Below, one piece after another: positions 9,329-20,146 of a stretch of 64,000 bases of DNA. The translations under genes were made by a program, and so were the position numbers. Every line of letters begins with the position of its first letter. Positions within the stretch are counted from its first letter, which is position 1. The stretch spans positions 434,001 to 498,000 of the forward strand of contig NZ_CP116936.1 of the NCBI RefSeq assembly GCF_028475105.1, in the 5' to 3' direction. Source of the stretch: Micromonospora sp. LH3U1. GTDB taxonomy: Bacteria; Actinomycetota; Actinomycetes; Mycobacteriales; Micromonosporaceae. Under the pieces are notes generated by a model. That model saw only the letters and a program-made list of their open reading frames with translations. It was not told the DNA's origin and searched no databases.

Positions 9329-11836
9329 GTGACGGACGTAGCCAAGCAGACCGAGACTGTCACGCTCACCATCGACGGTGTCGAGGTCACCGCCCCCAAG
9401 GGGACGCTGCTGATCCGGGCCGCCGAGCAGATGGGCACCGAGATCCCCCGGTTCTGCGACCACCCGCTACTGGCCCCGGCCGGAGCGTGCCGGCAGTGCC
9501 TGGTCGAGGTGGAGGGCCAGCGTAAGCCGGTCGCCTCCTGCACCCAGACCGTCGCCGACGGCATGGTCGTGCGTACCCAGATCACCTCCCCGGTGGCCAA
9601 GAAGGCGCAGGAGGGGGTGATGGAGCTGCTGCTGCTCAACCACCCGCTGGACTGCCCGATGTGTGACAAGGGCGGTGAGTGCCCGCTCCAGAACCAGGCG
9701 ATGTCCACCGGCCGCACCGACTCGCGCTTCCACGAGCACAAGCGGGAGTACGAGAAGCCGATGGCGATCAGCAGCCAGGTGCTGCTGGACCGCGAGCGCT
9801 GCGTGCTCTGCCAGCGGTGCACCCGGTTCTCCGATGAGATCGCCGGCGACAAGTTCATCGACCTGATGGGCCGGTCGTCCGCCGAGGAAATCAACATCTA
9901 CCGGGACGACGCGTACGGCGAAGAGGGCGACGCCGGGGACGTCCCGTTCAACTCCTACTTCTCCGGCAACACCGTGCAGATCTGCCCGGTGGGTGCGCTG
10001 ACCGGTGCGCAGTACCGCTTCCGGGCCCGCCCGTTCGACCTGGTCTCCAGCCCGAGTGTCTGCGAGCACTGCTCGGCCGGCTGCAGCCAGCGGACCGACT
10101 GGCGGCGCGGCAAGGTGCTGCGCCGGCTGGCCGGCGACGAGCCGGCGGTGAACGAGGAGTGGAACTGCGACAAGGGCCGGTGGGGCTTCCAGTACACCCG
10201 GGCCACCGACCGGCTGACCACCCCGCTGGTCCGCGACGAGCACACCGGTGAGCTGCGGGAGGCGTCCTGGAGCGAGGCGCTCACCGTGGCCGCCGAGGGG
10301 CTGCACGCGGCTCGGGAGAGCGGGCAGGGCACGGCGGTGCTCACCGGCGGTCGGCTGACCGTCGAGGACGCGTACGCGTACGCCAAGTTCGCCCGGGTCG
10401 CGTTGAACACCAACGACATCGACTTCCGGGCCCGGCCGGTCTCCCGCGAGGAGGCCGACTTCCTGGCCAGCTCGGTCGCCGGGGTCACCGACGTCACCTA
10501 CACCGACGTGGAGAACGCGCCGGCGGTCGTGCTGGTCGGCCTGGAGCCGGAGGAAGAGTGCCCGATCCTCTTCCTGCGGCTGCGCAAGGCGTACCTGAAG
10601 AAGACCCTGACGGTGTACGCGCTGGCACCGTTCGCCACCCGTGGCCTGGAGAAGCTCGGGGCCAAGCTGGCCCGGGTGGTGCCGGGCGAGGAGGCCAGCG
10701 TGCTCGCCGAGCACGCCACGGTCACCGAGGCGCTGAGCGCACCGGGCGCGATCCTGATCGTCGGCGAGCGGCTGGCCAGCGTGCCGGGCGGGCTCTCCGC
10801 CGCGGCGGACGTGGCTCGGCGTACCGGCGCGAAGCTGGCCTGGGTGCCGCGGCGCGCGGGTGACCGCGGTGCGGTCGACGCGGGCTGCCTGCCCAACCTG
10901 CTCCCCGGTGGACGGCTGGTCACCGAGCCGGCCGCACGGGCCGAGCTGGGTGAGGCGTGGGACATTCCGGCCGGGGTGATCCCGAGCCAGGCCGGTCGGG
11001 ACACCGACGGCATCCTCGCCGCCGCGGCCAACGGCCAGCTGGGCGCGCTGGTCGTCGGCGGTGTCGACCCGTCCGACCTGGCCGACCCGCGACTGGCCGA
11101 GTCCGCCCTGGACGCGGTGCCGTTCCTGGTCAGCCTGGAGCTGCGCAGCAGCGCGGTGACCCGGCGGGCGAACGTGGTGCTGCCGATCGCCCCGGTGGCC
11201 GAGAAGGCCGGCAGCTTCCTGGACTGGGAGGGCCGGCTGCGCCCGTTCGAGGCGGTGCTGAACACCGCCGCGATGACCGACGGTCGGGTGCTCGACGCGC
11301 TGGCCGCGCTGCTCGACGTGCGGCTCGGCACCGCGGACGTGCCGAGCGTGCGTCGCGAGCTGGGCACGCTGCCGGCGACGCGTCTGTCTCGCCCGGCCGC
11401 GCCGTCGGTGGCGCCGGGCCGGGTGCCGCACCCGGGTGACGGGGAGGCCGTGCTGGCCACCTGGCACCAGCTGGTCGACCTCGGCACCCTGACCGACGGC
11501 GACGAGGATCTCGCCGGCACCGCCCGTCCGCCGGTGGTCCGGCTGGGCAAGGGCACCGCCGAGGCACTCGGTGTCGCCGATGGCGACGCGGTCACGGTCG
11601 GCACCGACCGGGGGGCACTGACCCTGCCGGCGGAGCTCACCGAGATGCCGGACGGTGTGGTCTGGCTGCCGACCAACTCACCCGGTTCGACCGTGCGACG
11701 CAGCCTCGGGGCGACGTCCGGCACGGTCGTCCGGATCTCCGTCCCCGCAGCGAGTACGGCCATCCCGGCCGGGCGCGTGGCGGCCGACGAGACCGGTCTC
11801 CCGGGTCCGCTCCTCAACACCGGGGGTAACCAGTGA
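9329..11836 (+). CDS. nuoG: NADH-quinone oxidoreductase subunit G
   Basis: This 835-residue iron-sulfur subunit starts with a 2Fe-2S ferredoxin domain (Cys in [18 protein letters not shown]). The Cys cluster [15 protein letters not shown] and [15 protein letters not shown] follow. Next come a further 4Fe-4S group ([10 protein letters not shown]) and a molybdopterin-oxidoreductase-like body that has lost its cofactor in complex I. GTG at 9329 has GAAAGG 8 bases upstream and gives the normal N-terminus. The longer in-frame ORF from 9257 would read through the repeat element and overlap nuoF. Confidence 0.95.
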   Translation: MTDVAKQTETVTLTIDGVEVTAPKGTLLIRAAEQMGTEIPRFCDHPLLAPAGACRQCLVEVEGQRKPVASCTQTVADGMVVRTQITSPVAKKAQEGVMELLLLNHPLDCPMCDKGGECPLQNQAMSTGRTDSRFHEHKREYEKPMAISSQVLLDRERCVLCQRCTRFSDEIAGDKFIDLMGRSSAEEINIYRDDAYGEEGDAGDVPFNSYFSGNTVQICPVGALTGAQYRFRARPFDLVSSPSVCEHCSAGCSQRTDWRRGKVLRRLAGDEPAVNEEWNCDKGRWGFQYTRATDRLTTPLVRDEHTGELREASWSEALTVAAEGLHAARESGQGTAVLTGGRLTVEDAYAYAKFARVALNTNDIDFRARPVSREEADFLASSVAGVTDVTYTDVENAPAVVLVGLEPEEECPILFLRLRKAYLKKTLTVYALAPFATRGLEKLGAKLARVVPGEEASVLAEHATVTEALSAPGAILIVGERLASVPGGLSAAADVARRTGAKLAWVPRRAGDRGAVDAGCLPNLLPGGRLVTEPAARAELGEAWDIPAGVIPSQAGRDTDGILAAAANGQLGALVVGGVDPSDLADPRLAESALDAVPFLVSLELRSSAVTRRANVVLPIAPVAEKAGSFLDWEGRLRPFEAVLNTAAMTDGRVLDALAALLDVRLGTADVPSVRRELGTLPATRLSRPAAPSVAPGRVPHPGDGEAVLATWHQLVDLGTLTDGDEDLAGTARPPVVRLGKGTAEALGVADGDAVTVGTDRGALTLPAELTEMPDGVVWLPTNSPGSTVRRSLGATSGTVVRISVPAASTAIPAGRVAADETGLPGPLLNTGGNQ

Positions 11837-13185
11837 GTCCGATCTACCTGGCGCAGGATCCGACGCTGGCCGACTTCGGCCGGGATCCGTGGTGGCTGGT
11901 TCTCGGCAAGATTGTCTTCGCGTTCGCCTTCGGTCTGCTGGCCACCCTGCTGGGTGTCTGGTTCGAGCGGCGGGTGGTCGGCTACATGCAGGTGCGGCCC
12001 GGCCCCAACCAGGTCGGCCCGTTCGGCCTGCTGCAGACCCTCGCCGACGGTCTGAAGATGGCCTTCAAGGAGGACATCCTGCCGAAGGCGGCCGACAAGG
12101 TCGTCTACTTCTTCGCGCCGACCATCTCGGTGATCTGCGCGGTCACCGCCCTGTCGGTGGTGCCGTTCGGCCCGATGGTGAGCATCTTCGGCCACCACAC
12201 GCCGTTGCAGGTCACCGACGTGCCGGTGGCGGTGCTGCTGCTGCTCGCCTGCTCCTCGATGGGCGTCTACGGCATCGTGCTGGGCGGCTGGGCCTCCGGC
12301 TCGACGTACCCGCTGCTCGGTGGTCTGCGGTCGAGTGCCCAGATGATCTCCTACGAGGTCGCGATGGGGCTCTCCATCGTGGCGGTCTTCATGACCGCCG
12401 GCACGATGAGCACCAGCGGGATCGTCGCCGCGCAGGGTGACGCCACCCAGCTGACCATCTTCGGCCAGTCGATCCCGGCGCCGGGCTGGTACGCGATCCT
12501 GCTGCTGCCGAGCTTCATCATCTTCTTCATCGCCACCGTGGGCGAGACCAACCGGGCGCCGTTCGACCTGCCCGAGGCCGAGTCCGAGCTGGTCGCCGGC
12601 TTCATGACCGAGTACAGCTCGCTCAAGTTCGCGCTCTTCATGCTCAGCGAGTACGTCGCGATGGTGACCATGTCCGCGGTCACCACCACGCTGTTCCTCG
12701 GTGGCTGGCGGGCGCCGTGGCCGATCACGATCTGGGAGGGCGCCAACTCCGGTTGGTGGCCGATGCTCTGGTTCTTCGGCAAGGTGATCGCGCTGGTCTT
12801 CGTCTTCGTGTGGCTGCGCGGCACGCTGCCCCGGCTGCGCTACGACCAGTTCATGCGACTCGGTTGGAAGGTGCTGCTGCCGATCAACCTGGTCTGGATC
12901 CTGGTCCTGTCGGGCCTGCGTTCCATCGAGGACTGGGACACGACCGGCAAGGTGGTCGCGGTCGGTATCCCGGCCGGCATCCTGCTGCTCGTCACGCTGT
13001 TCTGGCCCAGCCGCCGCCCGCAGCCCAAGCCGACGGCGCAGGAACAGGTCGACAGCCGGCCGTACGGGAGCTTCCCGCTGCCGCCGATGGATCTACAGGT
13101 ACCACCGAGCCCGCGCATCACGCGCGTGGTCGCCGAGCGGGAGCCGGCCAACATCGTCGCCGGCTCGGACTCCAGGGAGGTGTGA
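11833..13185 (+). CDS. nuoH: NADH-quinone oxidoreductase subunit H
   Basis: This 450-residue membrane subunit links the peripheral arm to the membrane arm and forms part of the quinone chamber. It has about eight predicted helices. Motifs are [28 protein letters not shown] and [20 protein letters not shown] hydrophilic C-terminal tail of ~60 residues extends beyond the last helix. GTG overlaps the nuoG stop. Confidence 0.95.
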   Translation: MSPIYLAQDPTLADFGRDPWWLVLGKIVFAFAFGLLATLLGVWFERRVVGYMQVRPGPNQVGPFGLLQTLADGLKMAFKEDILPKAADKVVYFFAPTISVICAVTALSVVPFGPMVSIFGHHTPLQVTDVPVAVLLLLACSSMGVYGIVLGGWASGSTYPLLGGLRSSAQMISYEVAMGLSIVAVFMTAGTMSTSGIVAAQGDATQLTIFGQSIPAPGWYAILLLPSFIIFFIATVGETNRAPFDLPEAESELVAGFMTEYSSLKFALFMLSEYVAMVTMSAVTTTLFLGGWRAPWPITIWEGANSGWWPMLWFFGKVIALVFVFVWLRGTLPRLRYDQFMRLGWKVLLPINLVWILVLSGLRSIEDWDTTGKVVAVGIPAGILLLVTLFWPSRRPQPKPTAQEQVDSRPYGSFPLPPMDLQVPPSPRITRVVAEREPANIVAGSDSREV

Positions 13186-13186
13186 C

Positions 13187-13828
13187 GTGGGCGCGATCAC
13201 CGGAACGTTCAAGGGATTCGGTGTCACCTTCTCGCACATGTTCAGGAAGGTCGTCACCACCGACTACCCGTTCAAGCCGCCGGTGTCGGCGCCGCGCTAC
13301 CACGGGCGGCACATCCTCAACCGGCACCCGGACGGCCTGGAGAAGTGCATCGGTTGTGAGCTGTGCGCCTGGGCCTGCCCGGCGGACGCGATCTACGTCG
13401 AGGGTGGCGACAACACCGACGAGCAACGCTTCTCGCCGGGTGAGCGGTACGCCAGCATCTACCAGATCAACTACGCCCGGTGCATCTTCTGCGGGTTGTG
13501 CATCGAGGCCTGCCCGACCCGATCGCTCACCATGAGCAACGAGTACGAGTTGGCCCGGGACAACCGGCAGGACCTGATCTTCACCAAGGAGCAGTTGCTC
13601 GCGCCGTTGCTCGAGGGCATGGAGCAGCCGCCGCACCCGATGCGGCTTGGCGACAGCGAGAAGGACTACTACGTCGGCGCGCTGGACAACCCGGGCACGT
13701 CCGCCGGTGCGGAGAAGTCCCCGATGGGTCCCGGCCGCTATCAGGTCGAGGAGCACCCCGGCGTGACGTTCCCGGGCGCCGAGCAGGCCGCCCAGCGCGT
13801 GGCGGCCGGCAAGGGAGAGGGAGCATGA
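13187..13828 (+). CDS. nuoI: NADH-quinone oxidoreductase subunit I
   Basis: This is a 213-residue ferredoxin-like subunit with two 4Fe-4S clusters (N6a, N6b). The ligands are [16 protein letters not shown] and [16 protein letters not shown]. It feeds electrons to NuoB. The GTG lies one base after the nuoH stop, with GGGAGG inside the nuoH end as ribosome site. The C-terminal ~60 residues are a polar tail. Confidence 0.95.
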   Translation: MGAITGTFKGFGVTFSHMFRKVVTTDYPFKPPVSAPRYHGRHILNRHPDGLEKCIGCELCAWACPADAIYVEGGDNTDEQRFSPGERYASIYQINYARCIFCGLCIEACPTRSLTMSNEYELARDNRQDLIFTKEQLLAPLLEGMEQPPHPMRLGDSEKDYYVGALDNPGTSAGAEKSPMGPGRYQVEEHPGVTFPGAEQAAQRVAAGKGEGA

Positions 13829-14595
13829 CCACGTCTACGGTGCTCGCCGCGGCGGGTTCGGTATCCGGCGGCGAGGCGGTCACCTTCTGGATCCTCGCCC
13901 CGCTCGCGCTGGTCGGCGGGATCGGGATGGTGGCCGCGCGCAACGCCGTGCACTCGGCGCTGTGGCTGGTGCTGACCATGCTCTGTCTGGGCGTGTTCTA
14001 CGTGCTCCAGGCCGGTCCGTTCATCGGCATGGTGCAGATCATCGTCTACACCGGCGCGATCATGATGCTCTTCCTCTTCGTGCTGATGCTGGTCGGTCGG
14101 GACTCCACGGACTCGCTGATCGAGACGCTGCGCGGCCAGCGGGTCGCCGCGATCGTGCTCGGCCTGGGCTTCGCCGGTCTGGTCGGCAGTGGCGTCTACC
14201 GGGCACTCGACAACAGCGTCACGGTCGGCCTGGAGCAGGCCAACGCGGAGGGGAACGTGCAGGGCATCGCCCGGTTGCTGTTCACCAAGTACGTCTTCGC
14301 GTTCGAGCTGACCTCGGCGCTGCTGATCACCGCGGCGGTCGGTGCCATGGTGCTGGCCCACGTCGAGCGGCGTAAGCAGGACAAGGTCGACCAGCCGTCG
14401 ACCATGCGGGCTCGCTTCGCCCCGGGCAACTACCCCGGCCCGAAGCCGGGTCCGGGCGTCTTCGCGACGTCCTCCTCGGTGGCCACCCCGGCACGGTTGC
14501 CCGACGGGCGCCTGACCGACCGCAGCACCCCGGCGATCCTTCCGCAGCGCGAGCTGACCGCCGAGGAGACCTCGCTGAAGGGGACGGACCGGTGA
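13825..14595 (+). CDS. nuoJ: NADH-quinone oxidoreductase subunit J
   Basis: This 256-residue membrane subunit has five predicted helices. The conserved third helix reads [20 protein letters not shown], the flexible segment near the quinone site. About 80 C-terminal residues are hydrophilic and Pro-rich. ATG overlaps the nuoI stop; a longer in-frame opening from 13480 would lie wholly within nuoI and is rejected. Confidence 0.94.
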   Translation: MTTSTVLAAAGSVSGGEAVTFWILAPLALVGGIGMVAARNAVHSALWLVLTMLCLGVFYVLQAGPFIGMVQIIVYTGAIMMLFLFVLMLVGRDSTDSLIETLRGQRVAAIVLGLGFAGLVGSGVYRALDNSVTVGLEQANAEGNVQGIARLLFTKYVFAFELTSALLITAAVGAMVLAHVERRKQDKVDQPSTMRARFAPGNYPGPKPGPGVFATSSSVATPARLPDGRLTDRSTPAILPQRELTAEETSLKGTDR

Positions 14596-14642
14596 GCGCG
14601 AGGAGTGCAGCGAAGCGGAGCCCCGCAGTCGCGAACGGAAGG
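14594..14642 (+). repeat. Intergenic repeat element, copy 2 (nuoJ-nuoK)
   Basis: This is the second copy of the ~46-bp element at 9274-9319, with a few single-base insertions and changes. It begins within the nuoJ stop codon and ends with GGAAGG, which may be the nuoK ribosome site about 11 bases from the ATG. Confidence 0.65.
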
Positions 14643-14653
14643 CGAACCAAGTA

Positions 14654-14971
14654 ATGGAAACGTTCTTCTCGGTCGAGCCGAACTACTACCTGGTCCTCGC
14701 GGCGGTGCTGTTCACCATCGGCGCCACCGGGGTGTTGGTCCGGCGCAACGCGCTCGTCCTGTTCATGTGCGTGGAGCTGATGCTCAACGCGGCCAACCTG
14801 ACGCTGGTCACCTTCAGCCGGATCAACGGTGACCTCAACGGTCAGATCATGGCGTTCTTCGTGATGGTGGTGGCGGCGGCCGAGGTCGTGGTCGGGCTCG
14901 CGATCATCATGTCCATCTTCCGCACGCGACGCTCGGCGAGTGTCGACGACGCCAACCTGCTCAAGTACTAG
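14654..14971 (+). CDS. nuoK: NADH-quinone oxidoreductase subunit K
   Basis: This 105-residue protein has three membrane helices. It belongs to the proton-translocating arm and is related to MrpC. The conserved glutamates are visible in [14 protein letters not shown] and [11 protein letters not shown]. Its length is normal. It is preceded by the second copy of the intergenic repeat. Confidence 0.95.
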   Translation: METFFSVEPNYYLVLAAVLFTIGATGVLVRRNALVLFMCVELMLNAANLTLVTFSRINGDLNGQIMAFFVMVVAAAEVVVGLAIIMSIFRTRRSASVDDANLLKY

Positions 14972-14983
14972 AGGGGTCCACCG

Positions 14984-16909
14984 GTGGAAGAGACTGTGGA
15001 ATACGCCCAGGCCACGGGGCTGCTCGGGGGCGTCTGGCTGCTGGTGGCGATCCCGCTGCTCAGCGCGGCCATCCTGCTGCTACTCGGCCGGCGAGCCGAC
15101 CGGTGGGGGCACTGGTTGGGCGTCGCCGCCATCGGTGCTGCGTTCGTGCTCGGCCTGACCTACTTCTTCCAGCTGCGTGGCCTGGAGAACAAGTCGGTCG
15201 AGCTGAGCCTCTGGGACTTCATCGCGGTCGGTGACCTGCGCGTCGACTTCGGCCTGCTGTTCGATCCGCTGGCCGCGGTCTTCGTGCTGCTGATCACCGG
15301 GGTGGGTTTCCTCATCCACCTGTACGCGGTGGAGTACATGGCACATGACGCGGGCCGTCGCCGGTTCTTCGCGTACTTCAACCTGTTCGTCGCGGCCATG
15401 CTGCTGCTGGTGCTCGGCAACAACTACGTGATGCTCTACGTCGGCTGGGAGGGCGTCGGTCTGGCGTCGTACCTGCTGATCTCCTTCTGGTACGAGCGGC
15501 CGAGCGCCGCCACGGCCGGCAAGAAGGCGTTCCTGATGAACCGGGTCGGCGACGCCGGCCTGGCCATCGCGATCTTCATCATGTTCGCGACCCTGGGCAC
15601 CACCCAGTACGACGAGGTGTTCAACGGTGTCGGTGCGCTGACCGGCGCCACCGTGCTGGTCCTCGGCCTGTTGCTGCTGCTCGGCGCTGCCGGTAAGTCC
15701 GGCCAGTTCCCGCTGCAGGCCTGGCTGCCGGACGCGATGGAGGGCCCCACTCCGGTGTCGGCGCTCATCCACGCGGCCACCATGGTCACCGCGGGCGTCT
15801 ACCTGATCGCCCGCTCCAACCCGATCTTCTCCGCCAACTCGACGCTCCAGCTCGTGGTGGTCAGTGTCGGCGCGCTCACCCTGCTGATGGGCTGCATCAT
15901 CGGTGCGGCCAAGGACGACATCAAGCGGGTGCTCGCCTGGTCGACGGTGAGCCAGATCGGTTACATGTTCCTCGGCGTCGGCCTCGGTGGTGGGGCGTAC
16001 GCGCTGGCCATCGTGCACCTGCTGGCGCACGGCTTCTTCAAGGCCAACATGTTCCTGGGCGCCGGCTCGGTGATGCACGGGATGAAGGACCAGGTCGACA
16101 TCCGCCGCTTCGGTGGCCTCTCGAAGTACATGAAGATCACTTGGCTGACCTTCATGATGGGTTGGCTGGCCATCATCGGCATGTTCCCGTTCTCCGGCTT
16201 CTTCTCCAAGGAGCCCATCATCGTGGCCGCCTTCGAGCGGGAGGACTGGACCGCCTGGCTCTTCGGCGGGGCGGCGCTGCTCGGCGCCGGGCTGACCGCG
16301 TTCTACATGACCCGGCTCTTCGTGCTCACGTTCCATGGCGCGAAGCGGTGGACCGAGGACATCGAGCACCCGCACGAGTCGCCGAAGCTGATGACCATTC
16401 CGCTGATCCTGCTGGCGGTCGGCTCGGTCGGTGCCGGCTTCCTGCTGGCCACGTCTGTGCCGGACTGGCTGACGGCGACCGCTGGGCTGGGCGGCGAGCA
16501 CGCGGAGCACGAGGCGGTCCTCTCGCACACCGTGATCACCACGCTGTCGCTGTTGGTCACCGTGCTCGGGGCCGGGCTGGCCTGGTTCCTGTTCCGGGCC
16601 GGCACGGCCACCGCGCCGCAGCCCGCCGGGGTGCTGGTCACCGCCGCCCGACGCAACCTCTACGCCGACGCGGTCAACGAGGCGGTCTTCGAGAAGCCGG
16701 GCATCTTCCTCACCCGGGCGCTGGTGTACCTCGACAACCGGGGCATCGACGGGCTGGTCAACGGGCTCGCCGCCGCTGTCGGCGGTGGCTCGGGTCGGCT
16801 CCGGCGGATGCAGACCGGTTTCGTCCGCTCGTACGCCACCTCGATCCTGGCCGGTGCGCTGCTGGTGATGGCGGCGTTCCTGGCGGTGCAGGCGGGGTGG
16901 TTGGCGTGA
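14984..16909 (+). CDS. nuoL: NADH-quinone oxidoreductase subunit L
   Basis: This 641-residue antiporter-like subunit is the distal proton pump of complex I. It has the usual row of helices plus the C-terminal lateral helix region. Motifs are YVGWEGVGLASYLLI, GAAGKSGQFPLQAWLPDAMEGPTPVSALIHAATMV (split here only by context) and AWSTVSQIGYMFLGVG. The GTG start follows GAGGGG. A 64-bp gap separates it from nuoM. Confidence 0.95.
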   Translation: MEETVEYAQATGLLGGVWLLVAIPLLSAAILLLLGRRADRWGHWLGVAAIGAAFVLGLTYFFQLRGLENKSVELSLWDFIAVGDLRVDFGLLFDPLAAVFVLLITGVGFLIHLYAVEYMAHDAGRRRFFAYFNLFVAAMLLLVLGNNYVMLYVGWEGVGLASYLLISFWYERPSAATAGKKAFLMNRVGDAGLAIAIFIMFATLGTTQYDEVFNGVGALTGATVLVLGLLLLLGAAGKSGQFPLQAWLPDAMEGPTPVSALIHAATMVTAGVYLIARSNPIFSANSTLQLVVVSVGALTLLMGCIIGAAKDDIKRVLAWSTVSQIGYMFLGVGLGGGAYALAIVHLLAHGFFKANMFLGAGSVMHGMKDQVDIRRFGGLSKYMKITWLTFMMGWLAIIGMFPFSGFFSKEPIIVAAFEREDWTAWLFGGAALLGAGLTAFYMTRLFVLTFHGAKRWTEDIEHPHESPKLMTIPLILLAVGSVGAGFLLATSVPDWLTATAGLGGEHAEHEAVLSHTVITTLSLLVTVLGAGLAWFLFRAGTATAPQPAGVLVTAARRNLYADAVNEAVFEKPGIFLTRALVYLDNRGIDGLVNGLAAAVGGGSGRLRRMQTGFVRSYATSILAGALLVMAAFLAVQAGWLA

Positions 16910-16973
16910 TCGACCTCTTTCCGGCCGCCCCCGCCGGCGGACCACGCAGTGACGACGGAGGTAAGGCCGCATA

Positions 16974-18506
16974 ATGTCCAACTTCCCGTTCCTCTCGGTG
17001 CTCACCGTGGCGCCACTGGTGGGCGCCCTGGTGGTGGCCTTCCTGCCGCGCCACCGGCCGGAGCTGGCCAAGCAGGTGGCGTTCGCCTGGTCGCTGCTCG
17101 TGCTGGTGCTCTCGGTGGTGATGTGGGTCAGCTTCAACGCTGGCGGTGACCGGTTCCAGTTCCGCGAGTCGTACTCGTGGATCCCGAACTGGGGTGTGAG
17201 CTTCACCTTCGCCGCCGACGGCATCGCGCTGGTGATGCTGATGCTGATCGCGGTGCTGGTGCCGCTGGTGATCCTGGCGTCCTGGCACGACGCCGAGTCG
17301 TCGAAGCGGTCGGTGCCCGTCTACTTCGCGCTGCTGCTGGTCCTCGAATGCACGATGATCGGCGTCTTCGCGGCCGCCGACGTCTTCCTGTTCTACGTGT
17401 TCTTCGAGGTCATGCTGGTCCCGATGTACTTCCTCATCGGCAGCTACGGCGGCCACCAGCGGCAGTACGCGGCGGTGAAGTTCTTCCTCTACTCGCTCGT
17501 CGGTGGTCTGTTCATGCTGGCCGCGGTGATCGGCCTGTGGGTGGTCGGCGGAAAGACCTTCGACTGGCAGGCGCTGTCGCAGGTCGACATCAGCACCGGC
17601 ACCGAGCGATGGCTGTTCCTCGGCTTCTTCCTCGCGTTCGCCATCAAGGCGCCGTTCTTCCCGTTCCACACCTGGCTGCCCGACGCTGGTGGTGCGGCCC
17701 CGGCAGGCGCCGCGGCGCTGCTCGTCGGTGTGTTGGACAAGGTCGGCACGTTCGGCATCCTGCGCTACTGCCTGCCGCTGTTCCCCGAGGCGTCGAAGTG
17801 GTTCGCGCCGTGGGCGCTGGCGCTGGGCGTGATCGGCATCGTCTACGCCGCGCTGCTCGCGGTCGGCCAGAACGACCTCAAGCGGCTGGTGTCGTACACC
17901 TCGATCGCGCACTTCGGTTTCATCGGGGTGGGTATCTTCGCCTTCACCACCCAGGCCGGCACCGGCGCGGTCCTCTACATGCTCAACCACGGGCTGGCCA
18001 CCGGTCTGCTCTTCCTGGTGGTGGGCATGCTGATCTCCCGGCGCGGTTCGTCGCTGATCAGTGACTTCGGTGGTGCCGGCAAGCTGGTCCCGGTCCTCGC
18101 CGGGGTGCTCTTCTTCGCCGGTCTCGCCTCGCTCGCGCTGCCCGGTACGGCACCCTTCATCTCCGAGTTCCTGGTGCTGATCGGCACCTTCACGGTGAAC
18201 AAGCCGGTCGCGATCATCGCCACGCTCGGCATCATCCTGGCCGCCGCGTACGTGCTGTGGATGGTGCAGCGCACCACCCAGGGCACGCTCAACCCGGCGC
18301 TCACCGAGGTCGACGGCATGCGCCGGGACCTCAACCTGCGCGAGAAGTTCGTGGTCGCCCCACTGATCGCGCTGATCGTGCTGCTCGGCTTCTATCCCAA
18401 GCCGGTCACTGACGTGATCAACCCGGCCGTGCAGGCGACCATGGACGACATCGGCAGGACCGACCCGGCCCCCTCGGTGGGCACCGTCCAGGAGGCAGCA
18501 AAGTGA
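16974..18506 (+). CDS. nuoM: NADH-quinone oxidoreductase subunit M
   Basis: This 510-residue antiporter-like proton-pumping subunit shows FFEVMLVPMYFLIG with the key Glu, FAIKAPFFPFHTWLPDA with the key Lys and His, and LVSYTSIAHFGFIGVG. GGAGG sits upstream of the ATG. The stop overlaps the nuoN GTG. Confidence 0.95.
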   Translation: MSNFPFLSVLTVAPLVGALVVAFLPRHRPELAKQVAFAWSLLVLVLSVVMWVSFNAGGDRFQFRESYSWIPNWGVSFTFAADGIALVMLMLIAVLVPLVILASWHDAESSKRSVPVYFALLLVLECTMIGVFAAADVFLFYVFFEVMLVPMYFLIGSYGGHQRQYAAVKFFLYSLVGGLFMLAAVIGLWVVGGKTFDWQALSQVDISTGTERWLFLGFFLAFAIKAPFFPFHTWLPDAGGAAPAGAAALLVGVLDKVGTFGILRYCLPLFPEASKWFAPWALALGVIGIVYAALLAVGQNDLKRLVSYTSIAHFGFIGVGIFAFTTQAGTGAVLYMLNHGLATGLLFLVVGMLISRRGSSLISDFGGAGKLVPVLAGVLFFAGLASLALPGTAPFISEFLVLIGTFTVNKPVAIIATLGIILAAAYVLWMVQRTTQGTLNPALTEVDGMRRDLNLREKFVVAPLIALIVLLGFYPKPVTDVINPAVQATMDDIGRTDPAPSVGTVQEAAK

Positions 18507-20056
18507 CCGAGTTGAAACTGCCGTCGATCGACTACGCGGCGCTCTCTCCGATCCTGATCATGCTGAGCACCGCCTTGCTCGGTGTGCTGGTCGAGGCCCT
18601 CGTGCCCCGGCGCTCGCGCCATCTGGTGCAGCTGACGCTGGCGCTGCTGGCGGTGCTCGCTGCGCTGACCATGGTGGTCCTCCACTCCGACGAGCGGCTC
18701 ATCACCGCCGGCGGGGCACTCGCGGTGGACGGACCGACGCTGTTCCTCCAGGGCGCGATCCTGGTGCTGGCGGCGATGGCGCTGCTGCTGATCGGTGACC
18801 GCTCGGTCGAACGGGGTGGGGCGTTCGTCGCCCAGGCCGCCGTGACCCCCGAGTCGGCCGACGACCGGCGGCAGGCCGAGGGGCGCAACGGCCTCACCGA
18901 GGTCTACCCGCTCACCACGTTCGCGATCGGCGGCATGCTGATCTTCGTGGCGGCGAACGACCTGCTGACCATGTTCATCGCCCTGGAAGTCTTCTCCCTG
19001 CCGCTCTACCTGCTCTGCGCGCTGGCCCGTCGCCGCCGTCTGCTGAGCCAGGAGGCGGCGATGAAGTACTTCCTGCTCGGCGCGTACGCCTCGGCGTTCT
19101 TCCTGTTCGGCGTGGCCCTGATCTACGGCTTCACCGCCGGCATCCCGGGCCGTCCGGCCGGCGTCGACTTCGCCACCATCAACGCGGCGGTGAGCGAGTC
19201 TCCGGCCAGCCAGGTGCTGCTCTTCGCCGGCATGGCGCTGCTCTCCATCGGGCTGCTCTTCAAGGCCGCGGCGGCACCGTTCCACGTCTGGACCCCGGAC
19301 GTCTACCAGGGAGCGCCGACCCCGGTCACCGGCTTCATGGCCGCCTGCACCAAGGTCGCCGCGTTCGGTGCTCTGCTGCGCGTCTTCCACGTCGCGTTCG
19401 CCGACGCCAGCTGGGACTTCACTCCGATCCTCGGCGTGGTGGCGGTGCTGACCATGCTGGTCGGTGCGGTGCTCGCGGTCACCCAGACCGACATCAAGCG
19501 GCTGCTCGCGTACTCCTCGATCGCCAACGCCGGCTACCTGCTGGTCGGTGTGCTGGCGCCGAGCCGCGAAGGGCTCTCCGGCACGATGTTCTACCTGGTC
19601 GCGTACGGCTTCTCGGTGCTGGCCGCGTTCGCGGTGGTGACCCTGGTGCGGGACGCCGACGGGGAAGCCACCCACCTGTCCCGCTGGGCCGGGCTGGGCC
19701 GGCGGTCGCCGTTCTTCGCCGCGCTGTTCACCTTCATCCTGCTGGCCTTCGCCGGTATCCCGCTGACCAGCGGCTTCACCAGCAAGTTCGCCATCTTCGG
19801 GCCGGCGCTGGAGGGTGGTCAGGCCTGGTTGGTGATCGCCGGTGTGCTGACCAGCATGGTGCTGGCGTTCCCGTACCTGCGGGTCGTGGTGATGATGTGG
19901 CTCTCCGAGCCGGGCGAGTCCACCCCGACGGTCACCGTGCCCGGTGGGCTCACCTCCGCCGCGCTGATGATCGGTGTGCTGGCCACCCTGGTGCTGGGCA
20001 TCGCCCCGGCGCCGCTGCTCGATCTGGCTACCGGAGCTGCTGAATTCGTTCGATGA
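18503..20056 (+). CDS. nuoN: NADH-quinone oxidoreductase subunit N
   Basis: This 517-residue antiporter-like subunit completes the operon. Motifs are FIALEVFSLPLYLLCAL, LFKAAAAPFHVWTPDVYQGAPT and LLAYSSIANAGYLLVG. GTG overlaps nuoM. A strong hairpin (20076-20103) begins 20 bases after the stop and is the likely end of the operon. Confidence 0.95.
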   Translation: MTELKLPSIDYAALSPILIMLSTALLGVLVEALVPRRSRHLVQLTLALLAVLAALTMVVLHSDERLITAGGALAVDGPTLFLQGAILVLAAMALLLIGDRSVERGGAFVAQAAVTPESADDRRQAEGRNGLTEVYPLTTFAIGGMLIFVAANDLLTMFIALEVFSLPLYLLCALARRRRLLSQEAAMKYFLLGAYASAFFLFGVALIYGFTAGIPGRPAGVDFATINAAVSESPASQVLLFAGMALLSIGLLFKAAAAPFHVWTPDVYQGAPTPVTGFMAACTKVAAFGALLRVFHVAFADASWDFTPILGVVAVLTMLVGAVLAVTQTDIKRLLAYSSIANAGYLLVGVLAPSREGLSGTMFYLVAYGFSVLAAFAVVTLVRDADGEATHLSRWAGLGRRSPFFAALFTFILLAFAGIPLTSGFTSKFAIFGPALEGGQAWLVIAGVLTSMVLAFPYLRVVVMMWLSEPGESTPTVTVPGGLTSAALMIGVLATLVLGIAPAPLLDLATGAAEFVR

Positions 20057-20075
20057 CCGAAGGATCGATCACTGG

Positions 20076-20103
20076 GGGCCGGCGCGTGTTCACGTGCCGG
20101 CCC
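20076..20103 (+). terminator. Hairpin terminator after nuoN
   Basis: GGGCCGGC pairs with GCCGGCCC, and the stem continues inward through CGTG/CACG with one G-T pair. There is no T-run, which is common for actinobacterial terminators. Confidence 0.7.
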
Positions 20104-20146
20104 TCGGTGCGTATCCCCGGCCCGGAGCAGGTCGAACGGGTGTGGC

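Noticed and set aside
9467..11467. 666-codon minus-strand ORF
   Set aside because: It is a shadow of nuoG; the translation is Arg/Gln/His-rich with no motifs.
15080..17224. 714-codon minus-strand ORF
   Set aside because: It lies opposite nuoL and nuoM, and the sequence is of low-complexity shadow type.
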